Counted from the stretch's first letter, positions 35,361 through 47,376 are shown. The stretch is 64,000 nucleotides of DNA from Cladobotryum mycophilum (GCA_036429605.1 JAVFKD010000015.1:3743421-3807420); one strand, 5' to 3'. Notes: generated by a model from the sequence alone, not told the origin. Numbers and translations are program-made.

Positions 35361-36781
35361 ATGGCTGAGGAGATCAATAACAGTCTTGGATGCACTTGTC
35401 TCAAACACTTTGCAAATACGAACGACCTCCTCGAGCATTTGGCTGACGAACAGGTGAGAGATTAAATTATCAGGTCTTTAACACCATCAAACTAAAGTTG
35501 CACAGCAGCGAGCCAGGCGTTTGCTCTCAGAACTACAAGAATGCCTCGGACATTCTCTATGCCGCCCTCCATCCTACCCTTTTGTGGCTGGTTCCGAGAT
35601 TATGGAGTCTGTTTCGTCCGTCAAAAGAGGCACCGAAGAGCGTGTATTTCTTTGCCCGCACCCAAAGTGCGAGGGAACCAAGAGGGTGAGGTTCAGAAGA
35701 AGGAGGGGGCTTGTCCGACACTATGCAACACGTAAGCGACATCTTTGTCTCTGCTTCCTCGATACGTAGTATGGATGGGGTGCTAATGTGAACAGATGTC
35801 GATTGTCACGAATCATGTCTCATCTGCGGCAGTGAATTACATCAAGTTAGCCACTACCTATCACACTTCGACCGATGCAAGAAGAGTGGCAATGGCCCCG
35901 TTGCCGAGCAGACAATACGCATGGCCAGAAGAAAACGAAGGGCCCTAATGAGGATTGTAAATAGGAAGATGGGTTTGGAGACAAGCGGCGCCAAGTGCAG
36001 TAACTCTGAGAATGAATCAACTACCTCATCAGAACACATCTCCACGACGCACCAGGATAGTGACCCCGACAACGTGCCTGCGAACTTCCACATTTCACGG
36101 GATGCAATACTAAACGAATCACCAAGGCCGGAGGTAGAGTATGTGATGAAATCTGAGCCAGTTTCGTCAAATTTTAGCTCACATATTTTCGGATCAGGTA
36201 CGATTTTCTATGTCTGTTATCAAATTTCTCAGGGCTAATGCTATTTTACAGAAAATCCACTACACGATCGAGATGTTTCCCGGTCCATCAGCGCCGAATG
36301 TCAAGAGATGATTTTCGATGTCAATATGTTTACACACCTGGGTGGAACGGGTGACGCCGTCCAACACGTGCCACAATTTTCAGGCCCAATGCTTCTTGAG
36401 GGCTATTTGCAAGCTCCGGGCATGCCACATGGCGAGAGAAACATTCTTCATGGGCATGTCGCGGAGCCTCGATGTCTGAGTCCTCCTAACAAAGCGCTCC
36501 AACCATCAGCCACAGTCATGGACAGATCAGCAGCAATGAATAGAGGGCATAGCAGGTCGGGATCAGCGATGACCAGCTCATTAATGGATCACACAATGAA
36601 TAATGAGCCAATGGAGATTCCACAAAATGTTATTCAGACCTATCCGGATCGCGATTTGACTGCAAACCAAGCATCACAAATTATTCCCTGGCAACTTGAA
36701 CGCGGACACGAATTGGAACCAATAGACATGTTGTCTTATGAGATTGAGGGGGTCACTGACTATGAGCAAGTCCTGCAATAA
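35361..36781 (+). CDS. C2H2-like zinc-finger regulator, 416 aa, four exons
   Basis: Putative nuclear transcription factor. Exons by eye: 35361-35453, 35506-35731, 35796-36197 and 36252-36781; introns of 52-64 nt with GTGAGA, GTAAGC and GTACGA donors; the total is 417 codons with stop. The zinc-binding candidates are an N-terminal CTCLKHF...LLEHL segment, CPHPKCEG followed by a basic RFRRRRGLVRHYATH stretch, and CHESCLICGSELHQVSHYLSHFDRC (C-x2-C ... H-x3-H). A basic patch (ARRKRRALMR) that could be a nuclear signal follows. The C-terminal half is disordered and Met/Pro/Ser-rich, with an acidic end. It lies 1.1 kb upstream of, and on the same strand as, a Zn2Cys6 factor. Its targets are unknown; control of the NRPS locus 14 kb away is only a possibility. 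Confidence 0.8.
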
Positions 36782-37863
36782 AGGAGGCCTCCTCAATTAC
36801 CCCTTCGATTGGCTACGAGCAGGATTCGAACGCGCCTTGGTCAACACCACTTTTTAGTGACCGAGTTGTCTAAATTTCATGTAAATAATAACGTCCATAT
36901 TTAAAAGTATATAGTCAGATTATTTAATTTATTTTCCATATCACAGCTCTCTTCAATTGCAATACCACTTCCACGTGGATTGTTGTAGGGTAAGCGTGGG
37001 ACCAAATGCAGCAAATGGAGAAGAGATCACATCACGCATGACCCCCCCCGCGAAACACGGAATTAAAAAAAGAAGAGTCCTGGAGCCACTTCGGAATCAA
37101 GCGGATGCTTCCGGTAACCCTTGTCTTTGCGGATCAACTAGGTAAGATAAGGCTAAAATGTAGGTAATAGCGCGACTGTTATAGTGGCATCATGTCCTTC
37201 AGATTTGGAAGAATGAACTGAACAAGGGCAATCTCTAAGATATGCTCAAGATTTCGGCTTCTTTGTCATCATGCATCCACACCTACCGATTTACTTTGGC
37301 GAGTAGCGAGAACAGGGGTGAAGAGCTCTTTTATGTAGCAAAGAAGCTCAAGAGTGAATCAATTCATTGACGATGAAGCTCAAAGTCTTGTCTGCCTACC
37401 TATGATGCTATAACCTAACATCATTCGCTACCGGATTAACATTGTCCCTAGACAAGCGCGCCAACGGAGCACTCTAACACCATTTCCACCTCCGCACTGA
37501 GCTTCGTTGGCGGCTTCTACGGATAGCGCCAAACCATCACCGCATATTACCTCTACCTACTTTCGGATCCAATCCAATACCTGTTGTCCAGTTATTCCAC
37601 AATATGGTGGCATTGGCTGCTTATTGATTACGGCCAGTCGACTTGAGATGAATCGATATTATCAGACACTGTAGCTCCTGAGCCGGAACACTCGCCTCCG
37701 CTCCCTTGCACCCACCGTTAAACGCCCCATGCCCGTGCATAGTTGACCTGTGTTTCGTCTGTCGAGCTATCCACCATTCATACCTAGGCAGATGTTCGTG
37801 CCGTCCTGATCTTAGGAACAAGCTCAGCATTCCGTATTCCGGAGGGTGCACCCCCTAGTCTCC
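36782..37863. other. intergenic between two regulators
   Basis: AT-rich around 36840-36960. It includes a tRNA T-arm-like sequence on the minus strand near 36820-36840 that lacks a matching acceptor stem. A G/C-rich leader precedes the Zn2Cys6 gene. No gene is supported. Confidence 0.5.
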
Positions 37864-40401
37864 ATGTCGTCGAACCCCGCCACCATCGACTCTGCCTCAA
37901 TCAAAGTCACTTCTTCGCGGAAGAGACGACTCTCATACACGCGTGTTGCTTGGTTGGTTCCCTGTCTGTCTTAGTCTTGTCGCAGGATCTCCGCGGTTGA
38001 CCAAAAAGCAACGAAACAGTGATGAATGCCAACGGCGAAAGACGAAATGCACCGGTGAACAGCCCTGCAAGGTGTGCCGGAATAGCAACAATGTCTGTTT
38101 ATATAAGCGCACCACGCGTTTTCGGTCCAGTGGCCGCGGTTCGTGAGACTCCCGGTCCCTATGAAATACCATGGCATTGTTGTTTCGTGCGTTTACTGAT
38201 CTTTAGTTCCGATAGTAGTCACAGCCTGGCGAATACACAAGCCCCAGGGCCATCGAAGAAAGCCTCCCAAATCTCGGCTGCCCGTCAAGGACTTTTAGAA
38301 TCTACCCTCCCACGCCAAGTTGAGGGTATTGTCACTGCCTCCTCCTCTCCCCGTACCGTTATCGCTGCAACCGCGGCTGCCGCAACCCCGTCTCCGACTG
38401 CGAAGCTGGCCGGCTCTGACTACTACCTACACCTTGCCGAGAAGCTTCTCATCACATCGGAACCCCAGAAACAGAATGCGCAAACCGCCAAGCCACGACA
38501 ATCCATAGCAGGGACGCTGGTCTTGCAGCAGCTCATCCTTCAACGTAACCCAGGATCTCCCGGTAGCGTCTTGGCACTCGTTGACAATGAACGCTGGCTG
38601 GGGATTACTGCGGCATATGAGGAGGAAGTTGGTCTTCAGTATCCGTTTCTTGATGTGGATCAGCTTCGACGGGATATTCAGAGAATTAGCCAAACAGGTC
38701 CTCACGATGCACAGCAGGCGGCTCGCCCCCGAGAGAAAACGATGGTTCCGATCAAGAGCGAGTGGAAGATATTGCGATTCTTGTGCTTGCCATTGTTTCC
38801 CTTCTAACAGATCCGGATGTGACTCGGGTGGCCGACTCATGGGCTGAGAAAACATATGCAGCCGTTTGCACGAGGACCCAGCTGAAGTTTGATGTTGACA
38901 TTGCTGACTTGTCTGTGTGCATTCTCGTCGTGAGTATCTCTAATCGAAATTGGCAGTACAATTCCCTGACCCTTAACTAGTGCATCTACTTTTTCCTTAC
39001 CGACAGAGAGACTCTGGCATGGCGTGGAATCGGCAACGTGCTGCGCCTGCTCGTGGAGCAGAGTTCTCGAAACTCCAACGCCCAGAGCCCACAACCCCAG
39101 AATCGAGATCCTCTTCGAGCCGACAAGTTTTTCTGGACTGTCTTCACGCTTGATCGGCGTTGGAGCTTTGGGACAGGGCTACCGTTTTCCGTCCACGACA
39201 CTGAAATTGATCGTCACCCACTCTTGGCGGTAAGTAACTGCTTTTCTGTCTCATGTCTACGCTCATAACCTCATTCTAGGAGGACTCACCATCATCCGCA
39301 TACCTGAAAAATATGATTACATATTGTCGCATTGCCTCTGATGTCCGGAAGTGGCTCTTGGAGTCGACCTCCTCTTTGGCCTCGTCGTTTGATTCGACTC
39401 GTGACTTTCTCGACTTCAGAGTGGAGCAGTGGCGGCGCAATCTACCTGCTGGACTGCACTTTAAAGGCGTTGACGACATGTTTCAGCCGGCAAAGGAGAA
39501 CCGTGGCGATTATAGAATCCGCCTGACACTTCACCTACGAGCGAATCAAATGAGGATAATCATACATAGGAAGTCTGCAGTGCGAACAGGAACTAATGGC
39601 TTTGATTCATCGACAATCAACATGTTGGCTGATATTACTCATGATACGATTCGGATACTCGTCCGGCTGGCTCATGACACCGACATCTATCAGGCTCAAC
39701 ACAAGACCTTCAACCACTTTCTCGAAACCGCCCTATCGTCGCTTTTGCTGATTCTGGGCTCTATAAGTGATGATACGAGCCGTGCATTGTGCATGAAAGG
39801 CGCCTATGATGCTTTGGACTTGATACAGCAACTGTCGACCAAGTCACCAATATCACAGCGGCTGAGTGAGAAGTTCCACGGTATACAGGAAGTTATGAAT
39901 CAGTTCCGGGATAAAAACAATAAACGGTCAAAGGCTACGCAGTCCATTGAACAACCATTGGCCGCTTCTCAGCAATCTGCTGGGACTCCAGCTGGGCCGT
40001 CAAGTCGCGTTGTCTTGGCCAATGGATTTGGTCGGGGCCATGCCAGTGGGTTAAATGGCAGACAAGAAGTTACCACATTACCAGACCAACTGCTCACGGG
40101 CGACTCGGCGGTGCTTACTCCAGGGCTGGACCGTACCAAAAGTGAAGAGTCACAGGAGTCCAATACCTTTTCAGCGTTCCCCCAATCTGGTGATATATGT
40201 CCTGGATTGACTCCCGACACTGTTGCTAGCAATGTCACCTATCCTCAAATATACCCCTCCACATCTGATGCACCCCCAAATACAAGCCAGGCGTTTGTGA
40301 CATCAAATTCGATGGTATACCCGACGAATGAATTTAATCCGGCCTATTTCCCTGATTTGGGTGATGTTTTGAACTTTTATGAGACTAGCTTCTTCTTTTG
40401 A
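37864..40401 (+). CDS. Zn2Cys6 fungal transcription factor, ~768 aa, five exons, one frameshift
   Basis: Nuclear binuclear-zinc-cluster regulator. Exons by eye: 37864-37952, 38020-38142, 38207-38929, 38981-39229 and 39280-40401. The zinc cluster is split by intron 1 and reads CX2CX6CX5CX2CX6C (C-DE-C-QRRKTK-C-TGEQP-C-KV-C-RNSNNV-C), preceded by basic SRKRRLSYTRVA. The middle part carries the PF04082-type domain, with DKFFWTVFTLDRRWSFGTGLP (the family's [W/F]xxxxxLDRxxSxxxGxP motif) and following helices. The C-terminus is Pro/Ser/Thr-rich and ends in aromatic/acidic residues that could activate transcription. Within exon 3 the frame breaks at the C5 run 38726-38730; one more C restores it and brings the total to 769 codons with stop. 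The regulated pathway is unknown. Confidence 0.9.
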
Positions 40402-40972
40402 TTCACGATGGAGGCATGGCGTTATGGTGTTGGATGCGACAGGAAACAAAACTCTTAGGCTTACTCATGGAAACGGGAAAGAATATAGTTGTGGGGTTCA
40501 TTGTTTGATCATTATAATACAAGAAAGATTTGAATGGCAAGAAGGCAACAAGTCAATGCACCCAGTTACATGCCAACGTAACGATCATGTCGGGTTTCTG
40601 TTATTTTTTATTTGTTGTTCACAAACTTTACGTACAAACCGTCACGTATATCCCTGGTCTCGCGGTGCTCGTTATTGTCCCCTGTATCAATAATAGATGG
40701 CGTATCTTATCTGCCCACTGTTTCCTCGGTGTAAGCACTAGTGGTACTACGAACTGGAGCACGTTTCTCCCACGTGGTGGTCTACCTTACGTGCGGCTGA
40801 CTTTGGAGAGATAGATGCTCTCTCAAACTTAGCTGCTATTTCCAACCTAGTTGAACATATCGTACCCTCTGATAATCTTTGTACGAGGCCAAATCTGTGG
40901 CGGGTAATGATGGTAAACTAAAGTCCAAGAAAACTCACATTCACCGGCTTTAGAACATTCCACAGAGCTTCC
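40402..40972. other. intergenic, no supported gene
   Basis: The spacer between the Zn2Cys6 gene and the unknown gene on the same strand. It is A/T-rich. I see nothing annotatable. Confidence 0.5.
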
Positions 40973-42282
40973 ATGATGATCACAGTGTCACGCGGCGACT
41001 GGCGACAACCGATTTATACTCGAGAGAGCAAGGAAACCTTTTATGCGTTGATTCGTGGTCCGCTTGGTAATACTTCTGGTGATGATCCCACAACCGCCAA
41101 CCTAAAGGATGAAGAGATTCGTGTGGCATTCATGAAGTCGTCCGACTTGCTACAGACTATTGTGCGGAATGAAGTTGAGCCCACTCCTGGGATTTTGCGG
41201 ACCATCTGGCAATGGGGACTGGGATACATATTTCACGAACGGTTGAACGACCCGCGCATGGTTGCAGTACTATCCGCGGGCATCGTTGAGTTTACGTCGG
41301 ACCCTGCGCAGTTTGAAAGCATCAGACAGGATATGCTTGATATACAGGAACGGGCTGACGAACTGGCGGACAGCGTGCTCAGAGCAGATAGCAGACGAAG
41401 CATGGTTGAATACCTCAATGTGCGCACATTCTACCGCGTGAGTGGCCATGGGACCAACCCTGCCGTGAGAATTGAGGGTGATGCTCTCGCTACGTTGGCT
41501 GCTGGGGGAGTTGGACTGGGACGACCTACGAGCTGGTTGTTCATCTTTTCCCCGAGCTGGAGCCTTTGTATACACTGCTGCCAATGCTGGAGAAGTTTGT
41601 GGCATTGGGAAATGCGATTGCCTCTCTCCCTCGTGACCAGAGAGCAGGGTCAAATAATGCGTTAATCCCAGTGTATACTGATCTTGACGTAGACTTTACT
41701 CGGGACTTGAGGCTTATCTGTGACTATATTGAGACCGTAGATGGCCGCGAGTTGTCGATAGCGGCGCACTTTGTGGCATCTAACAATATTCACTCTCGGT
41801 ACATTATGCTGCCGGTGTTTCTGGCATCGTCGAGATTAGGTGGTGTGTCTGTGGTGAACAGTCAAGTCTACGAAATGTGGTGGGTCAAGTCCATTGCATA
41901 CTCCAAGAGAATGGTGATTCCCAGTGGATGCTTGATCACGTCGTAAGAAGATCGCGAGCGACGCATCCTTGATGCGATACATCGCCTTTGGGTCATCGTA
42001 GAGGCTACAGATAAGGACGGATCTGACGATGCCATAGCTGCAGCGCAACGCGCCCTCCACAGGTTCATTGACGAGGAAACACAGTGGGCCTGTTGGAAAA
42101 AGGCAGACCCGGCCGTGCTGTGGGCAGTGTGCGCAGGAATGTTTTGGGCCTCTTCGAATATCGATGGCATGGCTTCTTTCATGATGCGCGGTGACGACTT
42201 CAAGTCCTTGTATGTGGAGACCGAGGGCTTTGATATGGTTTGGCTCCGTGAGATCTTTGATGCACAACACTTGGGTGCCTGA
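40973..42282 (+). CDS. unknown helical protein, ~435 codons, two frame interruptions
   Basis: I do not recognise the family. The first open block (from the ATG at 40973) is a globular, helix-rich sequence with alternating acidic and hydrophobic residues (for example MLDIQERADELADSVLRADSRR). At the G5 run 41504-41508 the frame shifts; one more G joins it smoothly to the block containing HLFPELEPLYTLLPMLEKF. A TAA at 41944-41946 then interrupts the same frame, which stays open afterwards to 42282 with convincing composition (for example EETQWACWKKADPAVLWAV). That stop may lie inside an unrecognised intron (one candidate, with a weak donor, is about 41840-41948) or be a true nonsense change. No signal peptide or TM is seen. 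It could be a functional gene with one base-call error and one missed intron, or a young pseudogene. Confidence 0.55.
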
Positions 42283-42766
42283 GGTGGAGAAAGGACTGAA
42301 CTGGGGCAATGTCCGTTTTGGTGTATGCAAATATCGACGTTGACGGAAGAGAGAGTCCCCTAGAATAGTTGAATGAAGTATCTATTATTATGCCCTCTAC
42401 ATGAATAACTACTCTTTCATCGCTTCTCCTGTTACCTGGCTAAACAAAGACTAACTAACACAAAGCTTTCCTTTTGTCTTTCAACAAAGCAGACCGACTC
42501 TTTGTTTGTGGTATACTATTTTAGACAATTAATACGGCCGTAAAGATTTTATTGTTCCAAAGCTTCACTGATCCCCGTCATCCAGCAAAAAGGAAATCCC
42601 CTAGCATCATTTCTCATAAAAGAAGCTTGATCCTCCCTCATTTGGTTCGAAATCACCAACCACTCACCTAGCAAGCTAATTCTCAAGTCTTCCGGCACTT
42701 CGTCTGCATCTTTCCATCAGAAATTCTATACGTATACAAGCATCTTAGCACGTAACGCCAATCAAC

Positions 42767-43183
42767 ATGTTTCTCGACAGCATCTTCGCCTACCACATCC
42801 CGCTCTCCAAAGCGATATCACGCAACCACTACTACCTCATGCTCCTCATCTCCGACCAAGAAATCTTCATTCTATGCTTCCTTGCCATCATCTCCGCTTT
42901 CATCGTCGAAGAGCTTCGATACATGTGGGTCAAGGAGAACGCCTCCCAGCTCATCGTCTTCACCGCTGGCCCCACCGTCGGCCTCTTCGTCGGGACTTAT
43001 GCTCTCTGCTATTTCGCTTACTTCTTCATTATTACATTCTGCAACCAGGTTCTCGGTATTGAGAGTGGGATTGCATCGTTTATACTCAACTTCATCATCA
43101 TGACTGGACTTTCCTCGGGGGTTTTATATGGATTTCACATGCAGCGCACTGGTGGCCGTCCCTTTGCTCGTGTGAGGCGCTGA
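42767..43183 (+). CDS. small multi-pass membrane protein, 138 aa, unknown function
   Basis: Single-exon ORF with a good CAACATG start context. Three to four hydrophobic segments are visible at about residues 30-50, 62-90 and 103-125, including IFILCFLAIISAFIVEELRYMW and ASFILNFIIMTGLSSGVLYGF. The short C-terminal tail is basic (RTGGRPFARVRR). I do not recognise a family; it is too long to be a chance ORF of this composition and has codon use like its neighbours. It is probably an integral membrane protein of the secretory system or mitochondrion, but nothing in the context specifies a role. Confidence 0.6.
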   Translation: MFLDSIFAYHIPLSKAISRNHYYLMLLISDQEIFILCFLAIISAFIVEELRYMWVKENASQLIVFTAGPTVGLFVGTYALCYFAYFFIITFCNQVLGIESGIASFILNFIIMTGLSSGVLYGFHMQRTGGRPFARVRR

Positions 43184-44716
43184 TTTCGCACAATTCTTTT
43201 CGAATCTTTTTTCTTTGTAAGGTTATTCACTATGTGTGTGGTATGGATCAGATGGTTTGGCCAGGAGTCTGGGAGGAGGTTATGGAAATGGCGCAGTTGG
43301 CTTTGTTTGTCGTTATAGATGTTGTTTGTATCTGTCCTCAATTTATTCACTGTCTTCAAGTAAAATGCATCAGGCATGCAGTACTGAATGTGTGGTTTAT
43401 TTAGTTACATGGTCATATCATGGGTGGTTGACTTTCTTGCTTTAGTCTTCACAAAATGACAAAAAGGGATGGGAGTGTTGGTGTATTGGCTCCCTCACCC
43501 ACTGTTTCATGGTCACCCTTTATTCCATCAAGGCAATCTCATGCCATTATACAATTGGAATGGTTGATCTTAAATGGAGAATGACGTAATAAATGCATGT
43601 AAACTTCATATTGAAAGGGGTAAGAACACCAAAAGTGAGTTTTCAATCATTGCTGCTCACAAAGGACGGCCCCAATTGATCCCCAAGAGAGGACGTTGGG
43701 AGCGCGAACTCCCTAGACAAGTACAGGCAATTAATCTCTAGACTATAATTTGAGTCAGTCACTGATATGGAATTTTGGCTTAACATATCAAGAGCATACC
43801 CCGACAGATCACACAGAAATATCGTCGACCTGTCCATTATCCCATACTTCATATATAAATCCTCTACCAAATTAGGCACAGTCGTTTTACGCTTTCGTCA
43901 AGATGAAAGTAGTAGTATCATTTTCTTCTTTCAATTTCGCAGACTGATGGAAATCTTAGGTCTCTATTTACTACGTAGCCTTGATTGCCCCCTTCGCCAT
44001 GACATCGTCTCTGACACTAGCCTCCGAGATGAGTGAGCAACCATTCGCTTTGACACCAAAGCTCTCACCCTAACATTAAATAGCGATGCAACAACTGGCA
44101 TATAATCTTGATGCCTTGAAACGAGCGATTCATAAAAATGTTTGTCAAACACTCCCTCGAGTCTAAATTTAGACATGGAGCCGTCTCTGACACCCTACAG
44201 TGTCCCGACCTGCAGAAGCCTTGCGCTCGCAATCTCAATGATCTAGTCAGCCGGATGAAAGACATAATCCTAAAGCATGATCCCCAGGCTATTCATGACG
44301 CTGCCGTAACGTTTGCTGCTACTATGATAGTAAGAATGACAAACGGCCCAACCCTTTGTCATTTCAAACCCAGCTAATCGCCCCTAGAAAAACCAGCAGT
44401 GCCCTAGGCCGATCGCTACTTGTATGAGAGTAGCTTAGTAGAAGGCTTATTAAGATGTGCTAAAGGACGCCCATAGAGCGCCTTAACTTGCATGAAAATT
44501 TGCTAGAGGATAGCATCATTGCTCACTCGTCCTCGTCAGACCAGTGAAACGAGAATATCGATGATGCTTGGGCAGAAAAATAAGTACAATATCATTTCAT
44601 CATACTTAATATATAAAACTGTTTGCTATCTAATAACTTGCGCACTCTGACATAACCATGCATCAGGTTTGGTATGGCATAGATATTCATCCACCTCGTC
44701 GCTAAGATACGCTTTC
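43184..44716. other. intergenic, no supported gene
   Basis: 1.5 kb with short ORFs only. A segment near 44140-44370 has partly protein-like composition but no start, domain or splice structure I can defend. Confidence 0.45.
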
Positions 44717-45977
44717 TTAGCAGGTTTTGTCTTGACCATACCTTTGCACCAAGTCCCTGATATCGCCTAACATTCTTAAGAAATATTTAGTTTCGGATGA
44801 GTGTAGATGATTCGAGATGTACTCACTGCCCTCGAAGGGTTGCATTTTCGTGGAAAAGGGCAGAAACATGGGTGTTGAACCGCCTACACCATGTAAGTAA
44901 TTACACCTCTACAGAAAAGGATAGGTCTGCCACACAGCTTGTAAAGATCAAGGCGACCATCGTAGTCTTCTTCTGGTGGCGATATCTCTGTGTATTGATG
45001 GTACGCAGCCAAATATTCCGCTCCGAACCGATTGCAAACTGGACGCCATTGCCCAAATTCGTCTATTATATCAAGTCAGAGAACGCCATCTCGAATAGTT
45101 AATAGGAAATGGCTTACATTCATTATGAGCATAAAAGCAGCAAGCATCAAAGAGCAAGCAGTCGTCAGTATCCTCATCTATGCCAGAATTGGCGTACCAA
45201 AGATCTCCGTGTATAAGTGACGGCTTGACCGATCGGCCTTCTGTCTCGAGCGGACGGAGGAGACGAGGAATTACCTTATCAAAAATAATTGGGATGAGCT
45301 CATCAAGCTCTGGATCTGGACCTTTCGCGGCGATCTCAAGATCTAGTGCTTTCCGTAGACTCTTGGAGAAAAAGACCTCCCAACTGTCCTCCCACTCAAC
45401 CATCTGGGGCAGATTGCCTGCGTAGGTCGTGATGTGGAAGCCAAATTTTCCATTTGGAGATTGACTCTGCCGATGCAGTGATGCCAGGCGACTGGAAAAC
45501 TTCTGGGGATCGGGCATTTGCTCGCTCATTTCTCGGAATTCACAAAGAAAGAAGTGCGTATTAGCAGCGGACGCGTATGCACCATAAGCAATTGGCATTG
45601 GAACGAACTCGGGCAGCACTGTGTGAATTGCCTTCATTGATTCGAATTCTCCGTGTACCATATGTTTTCCAGCTTCATTTGTCAATACCTTCATAAAGAA
45701 GGATTGTTTAGTGCCATCTTCCAGTTGCACATTGATTCGAAAAGTATTAGCCCAGAAGCTTACGCCATGAGCTTCAATGGACAGGATTTGGCATTGTTTT
45801 GGAAGTTCTCCACAAATGGGATTGCGCGTTAGCGAGAAAGAAACGTTTATAAAAGGTTAGCTAGATGGGCTAAGTTGTTATACCTGCAAGTACATTCTGA
45901 TCGAGTTGGGTATTTTCATCAAGGCTCAGGCCAACTTCAGCGTCCTTGTGAATCGGTTGTGAGCCTGAGTGCAACAT
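44717..45977 (-). CDS. fructosamine-3-kinase-like protein (PF03881), 341 aa, five exons
   Basis: Soluble kinase of the protein-ribulosamine/fructosamine 3-kinase family, which phosphorylates ketosamine adducts on glycated proteins or metabolites. Exons by eye: 45977-45884, 45807-45118, 45062-44936, 44883-44827 and 44774-44717, totalling 342 codons with stop. Features: an N-lobe with SFFMKV (ATP-binding Lys) and later FLCEFREM; the catalytic loop LIHGDLWYANSG (HGDxxxxN); a metal-binding Asp in LLFDACCFYAHNE; and a C-terminal ALFHEN segment in exon 4 matching the family end. The first intron ends in GAG, a rarer acceptor. In LLFDACCFYAHNE a Cys-Cys replaces the usual Pro-Ala. It neighbours the deaminase on the same strand. 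Function is inferred from the family. Confidence 0.85.
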
Positions 45978-46217
45978 TGATAAGAAAACGAGGTGACGAT
46001 GATTTCACAAGAGATGAGAGTTAAGTGTACAACTACTGCAGCGGGGGATGATGAGACTATACTAATATTGCGCAAATGTATGGGTTTCTCAGCTGCGGGG
46101 GAACAGGCGCTTACACGACAACGTCCTGAAACATTGATTGCTCAGTCCTGCTTGTCTGCAATGGAACGCTGTTGGTTGTGAGAATACACAGTCTTGTTCC
46201 ATCCATTAGTCGATCTG

Positions 46218-46763
46218 CTACTTTTCGTGTCCTCGGAAAGTAACCTGTAGGATTCTTTCACGTAGCCCAGGGTCTTCAAGCAGGGTGACAGTGATCCCCG
46301 CATCCCTCAGGCGCTGTATTCCAGCGTTGTCCTTGATGAATGTGTTTGGCTCCGTGATTCCCACGTAAACAGCTTTGACTGCGCCATTTAAGCCCAAAAT
46401 CCTCTCCACACAGGTTCTATTCCCACTCAATCTCTCGTTGCAAGGCTCCATGGTCGTGTAAAGGACGGTGTTGGGTGGAAGAACCTGATCAATGTTTGCG
46501 TCTGGTATTCCATATTTATCTCCCACTTTGATGAAGCAGCAGTGTTCGGCATGAGTTGATCCAAGGTCGCCGGGGCGGTCTCGGGGTAGTTCCTCTGAGT
46601 ATCCAGTTGACAGAATTTCGTTTTTGTCTGCATCAACAAGAACTGCGCCAACACAAAACTTTGATGGTGCTGGTGGTGATAAATAGGCCTTTTCAACCGC
46701 GTAATCCATGTATGCGACATGATCGCCAGGCGCAATCACTGGATGGACGGTATTTGAAGCCAT
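46218..46763 (-). CDS. CMP/dCMP-type deaminase family protein, 181 aa
   Basis: Zinc-dependent deaminase fold (PF00383-like). It carries the zinc and proton-shuttle motif HAE (in STHAEHCC) and the second half PCNERLSGNRTC (P-C-x8-C), with the characteristic VGAVLVDADKNEILSTGY strand before it. Single exon. I chose the ATG at 46763 (MASNTVHPV) over an upstream non-ATG start. In fungi such stand-alone proteins include riboflavin-pathway and nucleotide deaminases; the extended RLSGNRTCVERIL and the ITEPNTFIKDN segment resemble the riboflavin/bifunctional deaminase branch more than cytosine deaminase. The substrate is undetermined. It is divergent from the NLR gene, with a 0.6 kb shared upstream region. 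Confidence 0.82.
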   Translation of the reverse strand: MASNTVHPVIAPGDHVAYMDYAVEKAYLSPPAPSKFCVGAVLVDADKNEILSTGYSEELPRDRPGDLGSTHAEHCCFIKVGDKYGIPDANIDQVLPPNTVLYTTMEPCNERLSGNRTCVERILGLNGAVKAVYVGITEPNTFIKDNAGIQRLRDAGITVTLLEDPGLRERILQVTFRGHEK

Positions 46764-47376
46764 AGTTTCAAGGAAGCCTTTCCCTTGTTGAATATTTGAT
46801 CTTTTGGACAACGAGAATGTGATTGAAGCACTTCTTTGTGATCAGTGCGGGACGAAAAGGAACAGCTGGTGATAAAAACCCCACGGCTAGAGTGGGCCGA
46901 GAATCTGCAGCGCTTAGATAGCACGATGATTCGCTCTCAGGGTTACATATCCATCCTGCATGAGACTGGCCCAATCAACCGGAAGGAGGAATATCCATGA
47001 ATGAACATTTATTTGCTCCGTCAGCGTCATGAGACCAAAAGGTTACACAATATGGATTACCCCTGTTCATTCCTACCCCGCGCAACGGCTGAAACGACCA
47101 ACGGAAACATCTCAAATTCTGATGTTTCTCCACATCCGTTGGCGAAACGAGCACAGTCATTGTTAGACTACGTGTTGGTGTTTGTTCGCCTGTACAGATC
47201 ATAATTGGACACGCGAAACGTTGTGTGGCGGATTTGGGCCAGCTTGGCAAACAATGGTCAGTCAACACTTCTTCGTTGGGCATGTCGCTTCAAGAAACTG
47301 GGAATACTCGAAAGACCCTGAAGATGGAACTGTCTTAACCTGAATACCTTTCGAGTAGTCTTTTATAAGTTTCAGG
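46764..47376. promoter_or_regulatory. divergent upstream region of deaminase and NLR
   Basis: About 0.6 kb between the deaminase start and the first supportable NLR codons. The true NLR start may be in here as a small first exon; TTTCAG at 47370-47375 is a good acceptor. Small ATG-initiated stretches at 47252 and 47281 could be that exon, but I could not fix a donor. Confidence 0.4.

Noticed and set aside
36800..36880. tRNA gene on the minus strand (GTTCGAATCCTGC T-loop)
   Set aside because: The T-stem does not pair properly and no matching 5' acceptor strand is found upstream. At most a remnant.
41943..42001. GTAAGA...GTAG as an intron removing the TAA in the unknown gene
   Set aside because: Neither upstream frame joins the downstream frame in phase, and it would delete convincing coding sequence.
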